In this document: positions 28,140 through 37,093 of the stretch, one piece after another
Numbering within the stretch: the stretch's first letter is position 1
How the letters are laid out: each line of letters begins with the position of its first letter
The notes under the pieces: generated by a model
What the model was told of the DNA's origin: nothing
Seen by the model: only the letters and a program-made list of their open reading frames with translations
Database searches by the model: none
Made by a program: the position numbers and the translations under genes
Source: Aliiroseovarius crassostreae
GTDB lineage: Bacteria > Pseudomonadota > Alphaproteobacteria > Rhodobacterales > Rhodobacteraceae
Reading direction: 5' to 3'
DNA: 64,000 nt
Assembly (NCBI RefSeq): GCF_001307765.1
Contig: NZ_LKBA01000001.1
Location: forward strand, 1-64,000

Positions 28140-28188
28140 GTGCAGCTTGGCAACAGGCTGCACCTCCCCACTTCTGGGGCCTGTTGCC
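28140..28188. other. Overlapping alternative hairpins
   Basis: GTGCAGC/GCTGCAC (28140-28146 with 28157-28163) and GGCAACAGG/CCTGTTGCC (28149-28157 with 28180-28188) share base 28157 and cross, so the two stems are mutually exclusive or form a pseudoknot. CCCCA/TGGGG (28166-28170 with 28175-28179) pairs inside the second. It could be a terminator/antiterminator before the next gene; no T-tract follows. Confidence 0.45.
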
Positions 28189-28246
28189 CCCGAAACAGTT
28201 GCGGCATACTTCGCCCCAGTTGAACCGGATCGCTCAGGGGCACATC

Positions 28247-29806
28247 ATGACATATCTGCGTGCGGCCATTGGTGCCGCACTTTTTCTCGCCATGCAGGCT
28301 GGGCAGGCTGGTGCAAACGACATCTCGTTGATTGCACGGGATGGGGCAATGACGCTGTCCGGGAAACTTGTTGGATATGACGGCGCGTTTTACCGGATCG
28401 AAACCGAATATGGCATCCTGACAGTTGATGGGTCCGGTGTGCGTTGCGAAGGGCCGGGATGCCCCAATCTGGGCCCTTATGTTGCCGATCTCGTGATCTC
28501 TGGTGCGCATGAAATGGCGTCGGTTCTGAGCCCGGCTCTGGTTGAGGGGTTTGCGCTGCGTCAGGGCTATGCGTTGACCCGAGAAGAGCTGCCGGAAACC
28601 GCCCTACGCTACACGCTTTATGAAGGGGACAGCAATCAGGAAGCGGCGCGGATTACGATCCGGGCAACCTCGTCCGATGAAGGGTTTGCCGATCTGTTAG
28701 GACATGAAGCGGATATGGTGTTGTCCCGGCGTGAAGTGACCTCGCGGGAGCGTGTCATGGCCTATGAGGCGGGGCTTGGAGACCTGACAAGTCGCCGACA
28801 GGAACGTGTGCTGGCGCTGAATGCCCTGGTTCCGATCGTATCGCCGGGCAACCCCGTGCGCCGCCTGTCCATGGCGCAGCTTGCCGCGATTTACGCAGGC
28901 AAGATCACCAATTGGAAGGAGGTTGGCGGGGAAAATGCGCCAATCACACCCTATTTGCGGGCGCGGGGTGCGGGGTTCACACCTGTTTTTGCGCGGAAAG
29001 TGATTTCGGCACAGGGAAGCCAGATGTCCGAACGCGTTGTGTCTTTGGGAAGCGACCGGGCCGTTCTTGATGCGGTTGCCCGTGACCCGTTCGGGATCGG
29101 GATCGCCGCCTTCACCAATCCCGGCAGCAATGAGATCGTGCAGCTTTCCGGGAGGTGCGGTTTTGGTGTCGATGCCAGTGAGCTGGCCATCAAGGCCGAA
29201 GATTACCCCCTGACCACGCCAATGTATCTTTACCTGCCCGAACGCCGCCTGCCGCAGGTCGGGCGGGAGTTTCTGAGCTATCTGCGCAGTGATGCGGGTC
29301 AGCTGGTGATCCGCCGGGCGGGGTTTGTGGACCAGGCAATGTCCGTGGTGCCGCTGTCTCATCAGGGCGACCGGCTGGCAAATGCCATTGCAATGGCTGG
29401 GGAAGAAGTGACATTGGAAGAGCTGCAACGCCTTTCCGGTTTTGTCACCCGGCAAAGCCGCCTGTCCCTGACGTTTCGATTTGAAGGTGGGTCAACGCTT
29501 CTGGATGCGCCGTCGCGTTCCAATGTTCAGCTTCTGGCCCGGAGTCTGGAGGCAGGGCGTTTTGATGGTCGCCGCCTGAGCTTTGTTGGTTTCTCGGACG
29601 GGCAGGGGGCTGCGGCGCAAAATCTCTCGCTTGCCCGCAAGCGCGCTGAGGCCGTGCGTCAGGCCGTGCTGGCGGAAGCTGAAACTCTGGATCCCACAAG
29701 GGTGGAGACGCTGGTGGAGGCCTTCGGAGAGGCCCTTCCCATGGCATGTGACGAAACGGCTTGGGGGCGCGGCGTGAACCGTCGGGTGGAAATCTGGGTC
29801 AAGTGA
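28247..29806 (+). CDS. PstS-like binding domain fused to OmpA domain
   Basis: The 519-residue exported protein has a signal peptide (MTYLRAAIGAALFLAMQAGQ, cleavage near AGA-N), a substrate-binding-protein type-2 fold of the phosphate-binding family at about 90-345 (LALNALVPIVSPGNPVRRLS, LAAIYAGKITNWKEVGG), and a C-terminal OmpA peptidoglycan-binding domain from about 385 (LSFVGFSDGQGAAAQNLSLA, ARKRAEAVRQAVL, NRRVEIWVK). It would tether a ligand-binding domain to the cell wall. No transporter permease lies nearby, so it is not a simple ABC-uptake component. The start at 28247 gives the intact signal peptide. Confidence 0.8.
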   Translation: MTYLRAAIGAALFLAMQAGQAGANDISLIARDGAMTLSGKLVGYDGAFYRIETEYGILTVDGSGVRCEGPGCPNLGPYVADLVISGAHEMASVLSPALVEGFALRQGYALTREELPETALRYTLYEGDSNQEAARITIRATSSDEGFADLLGHEADMVLSRREVTSRERVMAYEAGLGDLTSRRQERVLALNALVPIVSPGNPVRRLSMAQLAAIYAGKITNWKEVGGENAPITPYLRARGAGFTPVFARKVISAQGSQMSERVVSLGSDRAVLDAVARDPFGIGIAAFTNPGSNEIVQLSGRCGFGVDASELAIKAEDYPLTTPMYLYLPERRLPQVGREFLSYLRSDAGQLVIRRAGFVDQAMSVVPLSHQGDRLANAIAMAGEEVTLEELQRLSGFVTRQSRLSLTFRFEGGSTLLDAPSRSNVQLLARSLEAGRFDGRRLSFVGFSDGQGAAAQNLSLARKRAEAVRQAVLAEAETLDPTRVETLVEAFGEALPMACDETAWGRGVNRRVEIWVK

Positions 29807-29889
29807 GGTTGGGGGCGTAGCAGCCCGCATGTCGCGCTGCTTTGATGCGTTCCGGTTCGTGTTGGATCACAGCCGCAACTGGAAACAAC

Positions 29890-30675
29890 TTACAGATAGC
29901 CATGCGCCCGAAAGCTGAGCTGATCCGATTTTCCGACCACAAGATGATCATGCAGCGTGATCCCCAGGGCTGATGCGGCCTGTTCCACCTGACGGGTCAT
30001 CTGCATGTCGCTGTCTGACGGGGTTGGGTCCCCGGAGGGATGGTTATGCACCAGGATAAGGGCCGAAGCGTTGAGCTCAAGCGCCCGTTTCACCACTTCG
30101 CGCGGATAAACCGGCACGTGGTCCACCGTGCCTTGCGCCTGTTCCTCATCCGCAATCACCACGTTTTTCTTGTCGAGATAGAGCACCCGGAACTGTTCGG
30201 TTTCCCGATGTGCCATGGTGGTGTGGCAATAATCAATCAGGCTATCCCAGGAAGAAATGACATGGCGCTGCAGGATGCGCGATCGGGCCAGCCGGTGGGC
30301 GGCGGCCTCTACGATCTTCAGCTCCTGAACGACTGAGGCCCCAACCCCGTGCATTTCCTGAAGTCGGGAAGCAGGGGCCGATATGACACCGTTGAAATCC
30401 CCAAACCGGTCCAGCAGGCGTCGCGCCAGCGGTTTGACATCCTGACGCGGGATGGCGCGAAACAAAACCAGTTCCAGCATTTCGTAGTCTGGCAGGGCGG
30501 CAGCCCCGCCTTTCATGAATCGATCCCGCAGGCGTTTTCGGTGGTCCTTGATATAGGAAGGCAGGCGTCCTTTTTCCGGTCTGACCGGAACGGGCAGGGC
30601 CTCGTCGCTGTCAAAAAGCGTTTGGGGCATTTCGCCAAAGGAAGAGGGGCCAAAAGAAGAGGGTCGGTGCGTCAT
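29890..30675 (-). CDS. radC: RadC family JAMM-domain protein
   Basis: This 261-residue protein has the RadC N-terminal helix-hairpin-helix region (YEMLELVLFRAIPRQDVKPL, LQEMHGVGASVVQELKIVEA) and a C-terminal JAB1/MPN metal site with HVPVYPREVVKRALELNASA and HNHPSGDPTPSDSD. RadC proteins were named after a misassigned repair locus; the activity of most is unknown. The N-terminal 35 residues are low-complexity. It is downstream of dnaJ on the same strand, separated by 60 bases. Confidence 0.9.
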   Translation of the reverse strand: MTHRPSSFGPSSFGEMPQTLFDSDEALPVPVRPEKGRLPSYIKDHRKRLRDRFMKGGAAALPDYEMLELVLFRAIPRQDVKPLARRLLDRFGDFNGVISAPASRLQEMHGVGASVVQELKIVEAAAHRLARSRILQRHVISSWDSLIDYCHTTMAHRETEQFRVLYLDKKNVVIADEEQAQGTVDHVPVYPREVVKRALELNASALILVHNHPSGDPTPSDSDMQMTRQVEQAASALGITLHDHLVVGKSDQLSFRAHGYL

Positions 30676-30735
30676 ACACCAACCCTCACATGTTTTGGTA
30701 AAGCAATGGTTAATCGAGGACGAACACCCAGTGCT

Positions 30736-31881
30736 TTATGAGGTCATCCCGTCCCAGAAGCTGCGCACTTTCGAGAAGAAGTTCGAGCTTTCCGGGTTGT
30801 TTTCCTCGGACAGTTTTTCAAACTCCCGCAACAGTTCTTTCTGTTTCGAGGTCAGGTTGACCGGGGTTTCCACGGACAGTTCGATATACATATCACCAGT
30901 GGGGCCACCACGAAGGCCGGGCATCCCTTTGCCGCGTAGACGCATCTGACGACCGGACTGGCTGCCGGATGGGATCTTCACCCGCGACCGACCACCGTCG
31001 ATGGTGGGCACTTCGATGTCCCCGCCCAGTGCGGCAGAGGTCATCGACACGGGCACACGGCAGTGCAGATGATTGCCTTCACGATCAAAGATCGCGTGCG
31101 GCGTGACCTCAATAAAGATATAAAGATCGCCCGCTGGACCGCCACGCAGACCGGCTTCGCCTTCGCCAGCCAGACGAATGCGGGTGCCGGTTTCAACACC
31201 TGCCGGGATGTTCACAGAAAGCGAACGTTCCTTTTCCTTACGCCCCGCCCCGCCGCAGGATTTGCACGGGTTCTTGATCATCTGCCCCATGCCCTGACAG
31301 GTCGGACAGGTGCGTTCAACGGTAAAGAAGCCCTGCTGCGCACGCACCTTACCCATGCCGGAACAGGTCGGGCACATGGTGGGTTCCGCGCCGCTTTCCG
31401 CACCGGTGCCGTCACATTCGTCACAGCTGACCGAGGTGGGCACATTGATGGTTTTCTGCAGGCCGGTGAAGGCATCTTCCAGCGAAACACGCAGGTTGTA
31501 GCGCAGGTCAGAGCCGCGTTGCGCCCGTGACCGGCCGCCGCCACGCTGGCCACCCATGAAGTCCCCAAACAGGTCGTCAAACACGTCTGAGAACGCGCTG
31601 GCGAAATCACCCTGCTGGCCATAGCCGCCACCGGGACGACCACCCCCCATGCCGCCTTCAAACGCTGCATGACCATAGCGGTCATAGGCCGCCTTCTTGT
31701 CGGCGTCCTTCAGAACGTCATAGGCTTCGTTCACTTCCTTGAACTGGGCCTCGGCGTTGGGATTGTCGGAATTGCGGTCGGGGTGCAGCTCTTTTGCCTT
31801 CTTGCGATAGGCTTTCTTGAGCTCATCTGCGGACGCGCCTTTTGCGGCCCCCAGCACCTCGTAATAATCACGTTTTGACAT
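30736..31881 (-). CDS. dnaJ: Chaperone DnaJ
   Basis: This Hsp40 cochaperone stimulates DnaK ATPase and delivers substrates. The 381-residue protein has a J domain (1-70) with HPD in [12 protein letters not shown], a Gly/Phe-rich region ([20 protein letters not shown]), four zinc-binding CxxCxGxG repeats ([32 protein letters not shown] at about 145-215), and the C-terminal substrate domain. Full family length. It follows dnaK by 63 bases and probably shares its heat-shock promoter. Confidence 0.97.
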   Translation of the reverse strand: MSKRDYYEVLGAAKGASADELKKAYRKKAKELHPDRNSDNPNAEAQFKEVNEAYDVLKDADKKAAYDRYGHAAFEGGMGGGRPGGGYGQQGDFASAFSDVFDDLFGDFMGGQRGGGRSRAQRGSDLRYNLRVSLEDAFTGLQKTINVPTSVSCDECDGTGAESGAEPTMCPTCSGMGKVRAQQGFFTVERTCPTCQGMGQMIKNPCKSCGGAGRKEKERSLSVNIPAGVETGTRIRLAGEGEAGLRGGPAGDLYIFIEVTPHAIFDREGNHLHCRVPVSMTSAALGGDIEVPTIDGGRSRVKIPSGSQSGRQMRLRGKGMPGLRGGPTGDMYIELSVETPVNLTSKQKELLREFEKLSEENNPESSNFFSKVRSFWDGMTS

Positions 31882-31944
31882 AGCTACTCCTTTGAGGAGG
31901 GGGCGGCCCGCCGGGGGGCGGACCTGCCCGTTACCTAAGGAGAC

Positions 31945-33867
31945 TTACGACCGTTTGTCGTTGTCCAGATCTTCGAAATCAGCGTCGACGATGTCGTCAT
32001 CCGCAGCCCGTGGGCCGTCGGCTTCTTCCGGTGCCTCGTCGCCTTCTGCTTCGGCCTGTTGCGATTTGTAGATCGCTTCGCCCAGCTTCATGGCGGCTTC
32101 GGTCACGTTCTGAACGCCCGATTTCAGTTTCTCGGCGGAGACATCCTCTTTCTCGAGGTCGTCTTTCAGCGCGGCAATGGCCAGTTCGATCGCCTCGATC
32201 GTGGTCGGGTCCACCTTGTCAGCGTGCTCTTCCATCGACTTTTCGGTCGAGTGGATCAGGCTTTCGGCCTGGTTGCGGGCTTCCACCAGCTCCTTGCGCT
32301 CTTTATCGGCCTCGGCATTGGCTTCGGCGTCTTTCACCATGGCTTCGATATCCTCATCCGAGAGGCCACCCGAGGCCTGGATGGTGATTTTCTGCTCTTT
32401 GCCGGTGCCTTTGTCCTTGGCGCCCACTTCCACGATGCCGTTGGCGTCGATGTCAAAGGTCACTTCGATCTGCGGCAGGCCGCGCGGAGCCGGCGGGATG
32501 TCTTCCAGGTTGAACTGGCCGAGGATCTTGTTGTCGGCAGCCATTTCACGTTCACCTTGGAACACGCGCAGGGTCACGGCGTTCTGGTTGTCTTCCGCGG
32601 TCGAGAAGACCTGCGACTTCTTGGTCGGGATCGTGGTGTTGCGGTCGATCAGGCGGGTGAACACGCCACCCAGCGTCTCGATGCCCAGCGACAGCGGGGT
32701 CACGTCCAGAAGAACCACGTCTTTCACGTCACCTTGCAGAACGCCGGCCTGAATGGCGGCACCCATGGCAACCACTTCGTCCGGGTTCACACCTTTGTGC
32801 GGCTCTTTGCCGAAGAACTTGGTGACCTCTTCGATCACTTTCGGCATCCGGGTCATACCGCCAACCAGAACCACCTCGTCGATGTCGCCGGTCGAGAGAC
32901 CTGCGTCTTTCAGTGCGGCCTGACAGGGTTTGATTGAACGCTTGATCAGGTCTGACACGAGGCTTTCCAGCTTGGCGCGGGTCAGTTTCATGACCATGTG
33001 CAGCGGCGCACCGTCTGAGCCCATCGAGATGAAGGGTTGGTTGATCTCGGTCTGCGAGGACGACGACAGTTCGATCTTGGCTTTTTCAGCGGCTTCTTTC
33101 AGGCGCTGCAGGGCCATCTTGTCTTTCGACAGATCAACCTGGTTTTCCTTTTTGAACTCATCGACCAGATACTGAACGATGCGCATGTCGAAGTCTTCAC
33201 CGCCAAGGAACGTGTCGCCGTTGGTCGATTTCACTTCGAACAGGCCGTCGTCGATTTCCAGGATGGTCACGTCGAAGGTACCACCACCAAGGTCATAGAC
33301 CGCAATGGTTTGGGTTTCGGCTTTGTCCAGACCGTATGCCAGAGCGGCTGCGGTCGGTTCGTTGATGATGCGCAGCACTTCCAGACCGGCGATCTTGCCG
33401 GCGTCTTTGGTGGCCTGACGCTGAGCGTCGTTGAAATATGCGGGCACGGTGATCACGGCCTGAGTGACGTCTTCACCCAGATAGCTTTCTGCCGTTTCTT
33501 TCATCTTGCCCAGAATGAAGGCCGAGATCTGCGAGGGCGAATATTTCTGCCCGGCAGCTTCCACCCATGCGTCGCCATTGCCGCCATCCACGATCGAATA
33601 GGGCACCAGCTTTTTGTCTTTCTCGACGGCCGGGTCGTTCATGTTGCGGCCGATCAGGCGTTTCACGGCGAACACGGTGTTGTCCGGGTTGGTCACGGCC
33701 TGACGTTTGGCCGGTTGGCCGACAAGGCGTTCGTCGTCTTTGAAGGCAACAATCGAGGGGGTCGTGCGCGCACCCTCGGAATTTTCGATGACCCGCGGCT
33801 GCGAGCCGTCCATGATGGCGACACAGGAGTTGGTGGTCCCGAGGTCAATACCAATGACTTTAGCCAT
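31945..33867 (-). CDS. dnaK: Chaperone DnaK
   Basis: Hsp70 chaperone of 640 residues. The ATPase domain begins [19 protein letters not shown] and includes [53 protein letters not shown] and [17 protein letters not shown]. The substrate-binding domain follows ([20 protein letters not shown]) and ends in an acidic C-terminus ([16 protein letters not shown]) as in proteobacterial DnaK. The start at 33867 has a GAGGATAG ribosome site; an upstream in-frame codon at 33939 lies in non-conserved leader. The promoter is described at 33974-34005. Confidence 0.98.
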   Translation of the reverse strand: MAKVIGIDLGTTNSCVAIMDGSQPRVIENSEGARTTPSIVAFKDDERLVGQPAKRQAVTNPDNTVFAVKRLIGRNMNDPAVEKDKKLVPYSIVDGGNGDAWVEAAGQKYSPSQISAFILGKMKETAESYLGEDVTQAVITVPAYFNDAQRQATKDAGKIAGLEVLRIINEPTAAALAYGLDKAETQTIAVYDLGGGTFDVTILEIDDGLFEVKSTNGDTFLGGEDFDMRIVQYLVDEFKKENQVDLSKDKMALQRLKEAAEKAKIELSSSSQTEINQPFISMGSDGAPLHMVMKLTRAKLESLVSDLIKRSIKPCQAALKDAGLSTGDIDEVVLVGGMTRMPKVIEEVTKFFGKEPHKGVNPDEVVAMGAAIQAGVLQGDVKDVVLLDVTPLSLGIETLGGVFTRLIDRNTTIPTKKSQVFSTAEDNQNAVTLRVFQGEREMAADNKILGQFNLEDIPPAPRGLPQIEVTFDIDANGIVEVGAKDKGTGKEQKITIQASGGLSDEDIEAMVKDAEANAEADKERKELVEARNQAESLIHSTEKSMEEHADKVDPTTIEAIELAIAALKDDLEKEDVSAEKLKSGVQNVTEAAMKLGEAIYKSQQAEAEGDEAPEEADGPRAADDDIVDADFEDLDNDKRS

Positions 33868-33973
33868 GTTTCTATCCTCTTCCAGGCGATGTTGTAGGAA
33901 CCGACCTTGCAAAGCATCGGTCCCTGATCCCAATTTCAAGCCGGTTGCGGATCGTCCGTCCCCGGCGTCGAAG

Positions 33974-34005
33974 CGTATATAAGTAGGCTGATAGGGTGCT
34001 GCAAG
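33974..34005 (-). promoter_or_regulatory. Predicted RpoH promoter of dnaKJ
   Basis: On the minus strand, CTTG (34002-34005) and CTTATATACG (33974-33983) are 18 bases apart. This matches the alphaproteobacterial heat-shock consensus CTTG-N17/18-CYTATNTNNG at every specified base. It lies about 107 bases upstream of the dnaK start. Confidence 0.7.
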
Positions 34006-34073
34006 CGTCCAAAGCGGGGGATTGACGCAAAAAACGAGTCATTATCAGGGTTTTGGAAAGGAAAGCGTAAGGA

Positions 34074-34676
34074 ATGGCGGGAATGGATCTGGGGGGAGCG
34101 AAGATTTTCAAGGGGATGCTGGATGGTGACCAGCAGGCGCGCCTGGTGGATGGGGTCCGCGCTGTTGTGGCCTGTGCGCCACTGTTCCACCCGGTCACGG
34201 CATCGGGCATACAGATGTCGGTGCGGATGACCTCTTGCGGGCGGTTGGGCTGGGTGAGTGACCGGCGGGGCTATCGTTACGACCCTCGCCACCCGTCAGG
34301 TGTGGCTTGGCCGCCAATCCCGGACGAGGTGCTGGCGATCTGGCGCAAGGTCTCGGGCTGTGATGTGCCCCCGGACAGCTGTCTTGTGAATTTCTATGGA
34401 GAGGGGGCCAGGATGGGGATGCATCAGGATCGGGACGAGGGGGATTTCTCGTACCCCGTTGTGTCGATCAGCCTTGGTGATGACGCCCTGTTTCGCATTG
34501 GGGGTGAGGCGCGGGGTGGCCGGACGCAATCGGTCTGGTTGAGTTCCGGGGACTTGCTTGTGCTGACAGGCGCGGCCCGGCTGGCCTATCACGGGATAGA
34601 CCGGTTGCGTTTCGGTTCAAGTGATCTTTTGCGGGATCACGGGCGGATCAATCTGACATTGCGCGTGGTGCGATGA
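34074..34676 (+). CDS. alkB: AlkB-type DNA/RNA dealkylating dioxygenase
   Basis: This Fe(II)/2-oxoglutarate dioxygenase oxidatively removes methyl groups from 1-methyladenine and 3-methylcytosine. The 200-residue protein is of AlkB length and has LVNFYGEGARMGMHQDRDE with the His-x-Asp iron ligands (about residues 121-123), SISLGDDALFRIGG, the second His in AYHGIDRLRFG (about 173), and the 2-oxoglutarate-binding Arg residues in RINLTLRVVR. A GGAAAGG-like ribosome region precedes the ATG. It is divergent from dnaK across about 206 bases. Confidence 0.93.
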   Translation: MAGMDLGGAKIFKGMLDGDQQARLVDGVRAVVACAPLFHPVTASGIQMSVRMTSCGRLGWVSDRRGYRYDPRHPSGVAWPPIPDEVLAIWRKVSGCDVPPDSCLVNFYGEGARMGMHQDRDEGDFSYPVVSISLGDDALFRIGGEARGGRTQSVWLSSGDLLVLTGAARLAYHGIDRLRFGSSDLLRDHGRINLTLRVVR

Positions 34677-34690
34677 CACTCAGATGTGAC

Positions 34691-35308
34691 TCAGCGCGGC
34701 AGGATCGAGCAGCAGCCAGACAGGGCGTATGGTCCGTTTCCATGGTCAATCAGGCTGTCCAGGCTCAGCCCATAGGCCCGGTCAGACATGCCGTCATGAC
34801 ATTCTTCACGGCGCAGGGTCAGCAAGGCCTCACCCGCCTCGTTTTCGCCACGGATCCAGAAACGATCCGACCGCCCGACAACGCCGGTGGTCATGGTGAT
34901 GAGAAAGCGTGTTTTCTCTGTGTTCATATGCTTAAGCACAAGTTCGTTTTCGCCGTCTGTGAACAGATCCCAGAACGGTTCGGTCCCGTAACAGGAAAGC
35001 GGCCAGGGCATTTGCCCCCAGTCCTGTCCCGGCTGGCGCATCAAATAGCGCAGAGAGACCCATCCCGCCTGTTCGCCGGCATTCACCTGTCCCCATTTCA
35101 GATCCTCGGAAACTGTCGTGACTTCGATCCCGGTCTGATCGGGGGCGAGTGTTCCGATTATCTCTGATCCGGCATCTGGCATGGCGCGCACATTCAGAAC
35201 GTCATCTGATGTGACGTCCACCACGTCAAACAGGGCGGGCAGGGGATTGGCGGTTGCGGGCAGGGGCCCCCATCCAATCATCAGCAGGATAATCCATTTC
35301 AGTTTCAA
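34691..35308 (-). CDS. Exported SH3-domain protein with COG3650-like region
   Basis: The 205-residue protein has a signal peptide (MKLKWIILLMIGWGPLPATA), a bacterial SH3 domain at about 25-90 (VDVTSDDVLNVRAMPDAGSE, VNAGEQAGWVSLRYL), and a C-terminal segment with the CYGTEPFWDL motif typical of COG3650 periplasmic proteins. Several Cys near the end (EECHDG, SGCCSIL) could pair in the periplasm. The function is unknown; the SH3 part suggests cell-wall or peptide binding. Its start overlaps the stop of the export permease gene by 4 bases. Confidence 0.7.
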   Translation of the reverse strand: MKLKWIILLMIGWGPLPATANPLPALFDVVDVTSDDVLNVRAMPDAGSEIIGTLAPDQTGIEVTTVSEDLKWGQVNAGEQAGWVSLRYLMRQPGQDWGQMPWPLSCYGTEPFWDLFTDGENELVLKHMNTEKTRFLITMTTGVVGRSDRFWIRGENEAGEALLTLRREECHDGMSDRAYGLSLDSLIDHGNGPYALSGCCSILPR

Positions 35309-36126
35309 TTACGGGCTCCCCAACTGGCAGATGCGTGTTTGCGAGTGTAATTTTCCCCAAGCATCCCGATCATCAGCAATACCAGAGAAACGATGGCGGG
35401 GTATGAGGCGCTGGAGTAATGCGGATTGTAATTCACAAAGGCAAAGCCGCGGGCCTGGTCAATGATGTGAAACAGCGGGTTCCACGTAAACATGACCAGC
35501 ATGTGAAATGGCAGCGTATTGGCCAAGAACATCTTGCCGGATGCCAGCATATTGGCGCGCGAATAGATTTGAGTCGAGATCGACGTGAATTGCGGGAACC
35601 ATGGTTTCAGGGCGAGGAATACCGTGCCGACGCAGACCCCGGAAAGCCACGCCAGGATGAACATGCCAAAGACCCCTTTGACATCATAAAACTCTACATT
35701 TCCGGTCCAGAGCTCATAGATACCCAGCACGACCACCACCGATAGGAACTGGGTATATAGCGCGCTCAAGGCCGAAGAGGCGATGGAGATGAAAGTGTTC
35801 ATCGGCGCATGCAGCATCATCGCGGTTGTGGGGCCGTCAGAGCCTGCAACCGCCCCCATGGATTTCACATGTGTCATGTAAAGAAAGATCCCGGACATGA
35901 TATAGAGCAGGAAATCGCCTTGAATGCGGACCGTGCGGCCAATGATCGAAGACATCAGGTAAAACACGGCAACCAGCAACATTGTCTGGAACATATTGAT
36001 CAGCAGACCGATAAGCGCGTTTGAATGGGTGGCGCGCACAGAACGCACCGTGGCCACATAGATGACTTCAGCCATGGAAAGCGCCGCTTGCAGGCGCGAT
36101 GAGTTCTGCTTGGTATTCTGAAACAT
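35305..36126 (-). CDS. Polysaccharide-export ABC permease (KpsM-like)
   Basis: The 273-residue ABC-2 type membrane protein has about six hydrophobic segments and the layout of KpsM/Wzm permeases: an amphipathic N-terminal helix, LIGLLINMFQTMLLVAVFYL, YIMSGIFLYMTHVKSM and a C-terminal region ending NYTRKHASASWGARN. It would export capsule or O-antigen-like polysaccharide. No ATPase (KpsT/Wzt) is adjacent, so the partner must be encoded elsewhere. Divergent from cysQ across an AT-rich stretch of 90 bases. Confidence 0.8.
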   Translation of the reverse strand: MFQNTKQNSSRLQAALSMAEVIYVATVRSVRATHSNALIGLLINMFQTMLLVAVFYLMSSIIGRTVRIQGDFLLYIMSGIFLYMTHVKSMGAVAGSDGPTTAMMLHAPMNTFISIASSALSALYTQFLSVVVVLGIYELWTGNVEFYDVKGVFGMFILAWLSGVCVGTVFLALKPWFPQFTSISTQIYSRANMLASGKMFLANTLPFHMLVMFTWNPLFHIIDQARGFAFVNYNPHYSSASYPAIVSLVLLMIGMLGENYTRKHASASWGARN

Positions 36127-36216
36127 CAGATGACCTTTTTGCCTCGGTTATATATTAATTTACCGGGGAATTCTTGCTGTTCCTTTACCTTGGAACCATA
36201 AGTGAGGAAGAAAATT

Positions 36217-37065
36217 ATGGCAACAACGCCGATATCGCAGAGTTGGCGCGTGAAAAGGAGCAGGTCTTTGGATTTCGATCGTTTGGAAGAAGTGATGCGC
36301 AGGCTGGCGCTGGAAGCCGGGGATGTGATCATGGAGATCTACAACTCGGATGATTTCGAGGTGAAATCGAAATCGGATGACAGCCCGGTCACCGCAGCGG
36401 ATGAAGCAGCGGATGTGTTGATTTCCAAAGGTCTGCGCGCGGCCTTCCCGGATGTGCTTCTGGTCACTGAAGAACAGGCCGACAGCCATAATCAGCAGGC
36501 GGATGAGTTCCTGATCGTGGATCCGCTGGATGGCACCAAGGAGTTCATCCACCGTCGCGGTGACTTCACCGTGAATATTGCGTATGTCAAGGACGGCACC
36601 CCCATTCGCGGCGTGGTCTATGCGCCTGCCCGTGACCGGATGTTCTTTACCCGTGCGGATGGTCAAAGTGTCGAAGAGCTTGGCCCGTTTCGCAAGGAAA
36701 GCCGGGGGGATGTGAAAGAAATCCATGTCTCCACCCCTGATAATGATGCGCTGATGGTGGTGGCTTCAAAATCGCATCGCGATCAGGCTACGGATGATTA
36801 CATCAATAAATACAATGTGAAAGACAGCAAATCAGCAGGTTCCAGCCTCAAGTTCTGTCTGGTGGCAACCGGTGAGGCGGACCTTTACCCGCGGGTCGGG
36901 CGCACGATGGAATGGGACACTGCCGCGGGCCATGCTGTCCTGAACGGGGCCGGTGGCGCCGTGGTGCGTTTTGACGATCATTCTCCGCTGACCTATGGCA
37001 AGCCGATCTATGAAAACCCGTTTTTTATCGCCTACGCCAACGGCGTGGATCTGAAGCCGGCCTGA
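36217..37065 (+). CDS. cysQ: 3'(2'),5'-bisphosphate nucleotidase
   Basis: CysQ hydrolyses 3'-phosphoadenosine 5'-phosphate (PAP), the by-product of sulfotransferases and PAPS reduction. The 282-residue inositol-monophosphatase-fold enzyme has the metal motifs VTEEQAD (Glu), VDPLDGTKEFIHRRGDFTVN (DPLDGT) and EWDTAAGHAVLNGAGG. The start at 36217 is preceded by GAGGAAG; an upstream in-frame ATG at 36202 is less likely. PAP removal is relevant because a sulfotransferase is encoded 6 kb downstream. Confidence 0.92.
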   Translation: MATTPISQSWRVKRSRSLDFDRLEEVMRRLALEAGDVIMEIYNSDDFEVKSKSDDSPVTAADEAADVLISKGLRAAFPDVLLVTEEQADSHNQQADEFLIVDPLDGTKEFIHRRGDFTVNIAYVKDGTPIRGVVYAPARDRMFFTRADGQSVEELGPFRKESRGDVKEIHVSTPDNDALMVVASKSHRDQATDDYINKYNVKDSKSAGSSLKFCLVATGEADLYPRVGRTMEWDTAAGHAVLNGAGGAVVRFDDHSPLTYGKPIYENPFFIAYANGVDLKPA

Positions 37066-37093
37066 CGGCCCTGACCCAAGAAGGCGCAGCCCT

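Noticed and set aside
29840-29880. Possible further copy of the GCGTTTCG hairpin (GCGTTCCGGTT...AACTGGAAAC)
   Set aside because: Only a partial stem can be drawn, the end sequence is not conserved and the length differs from 43 bases.
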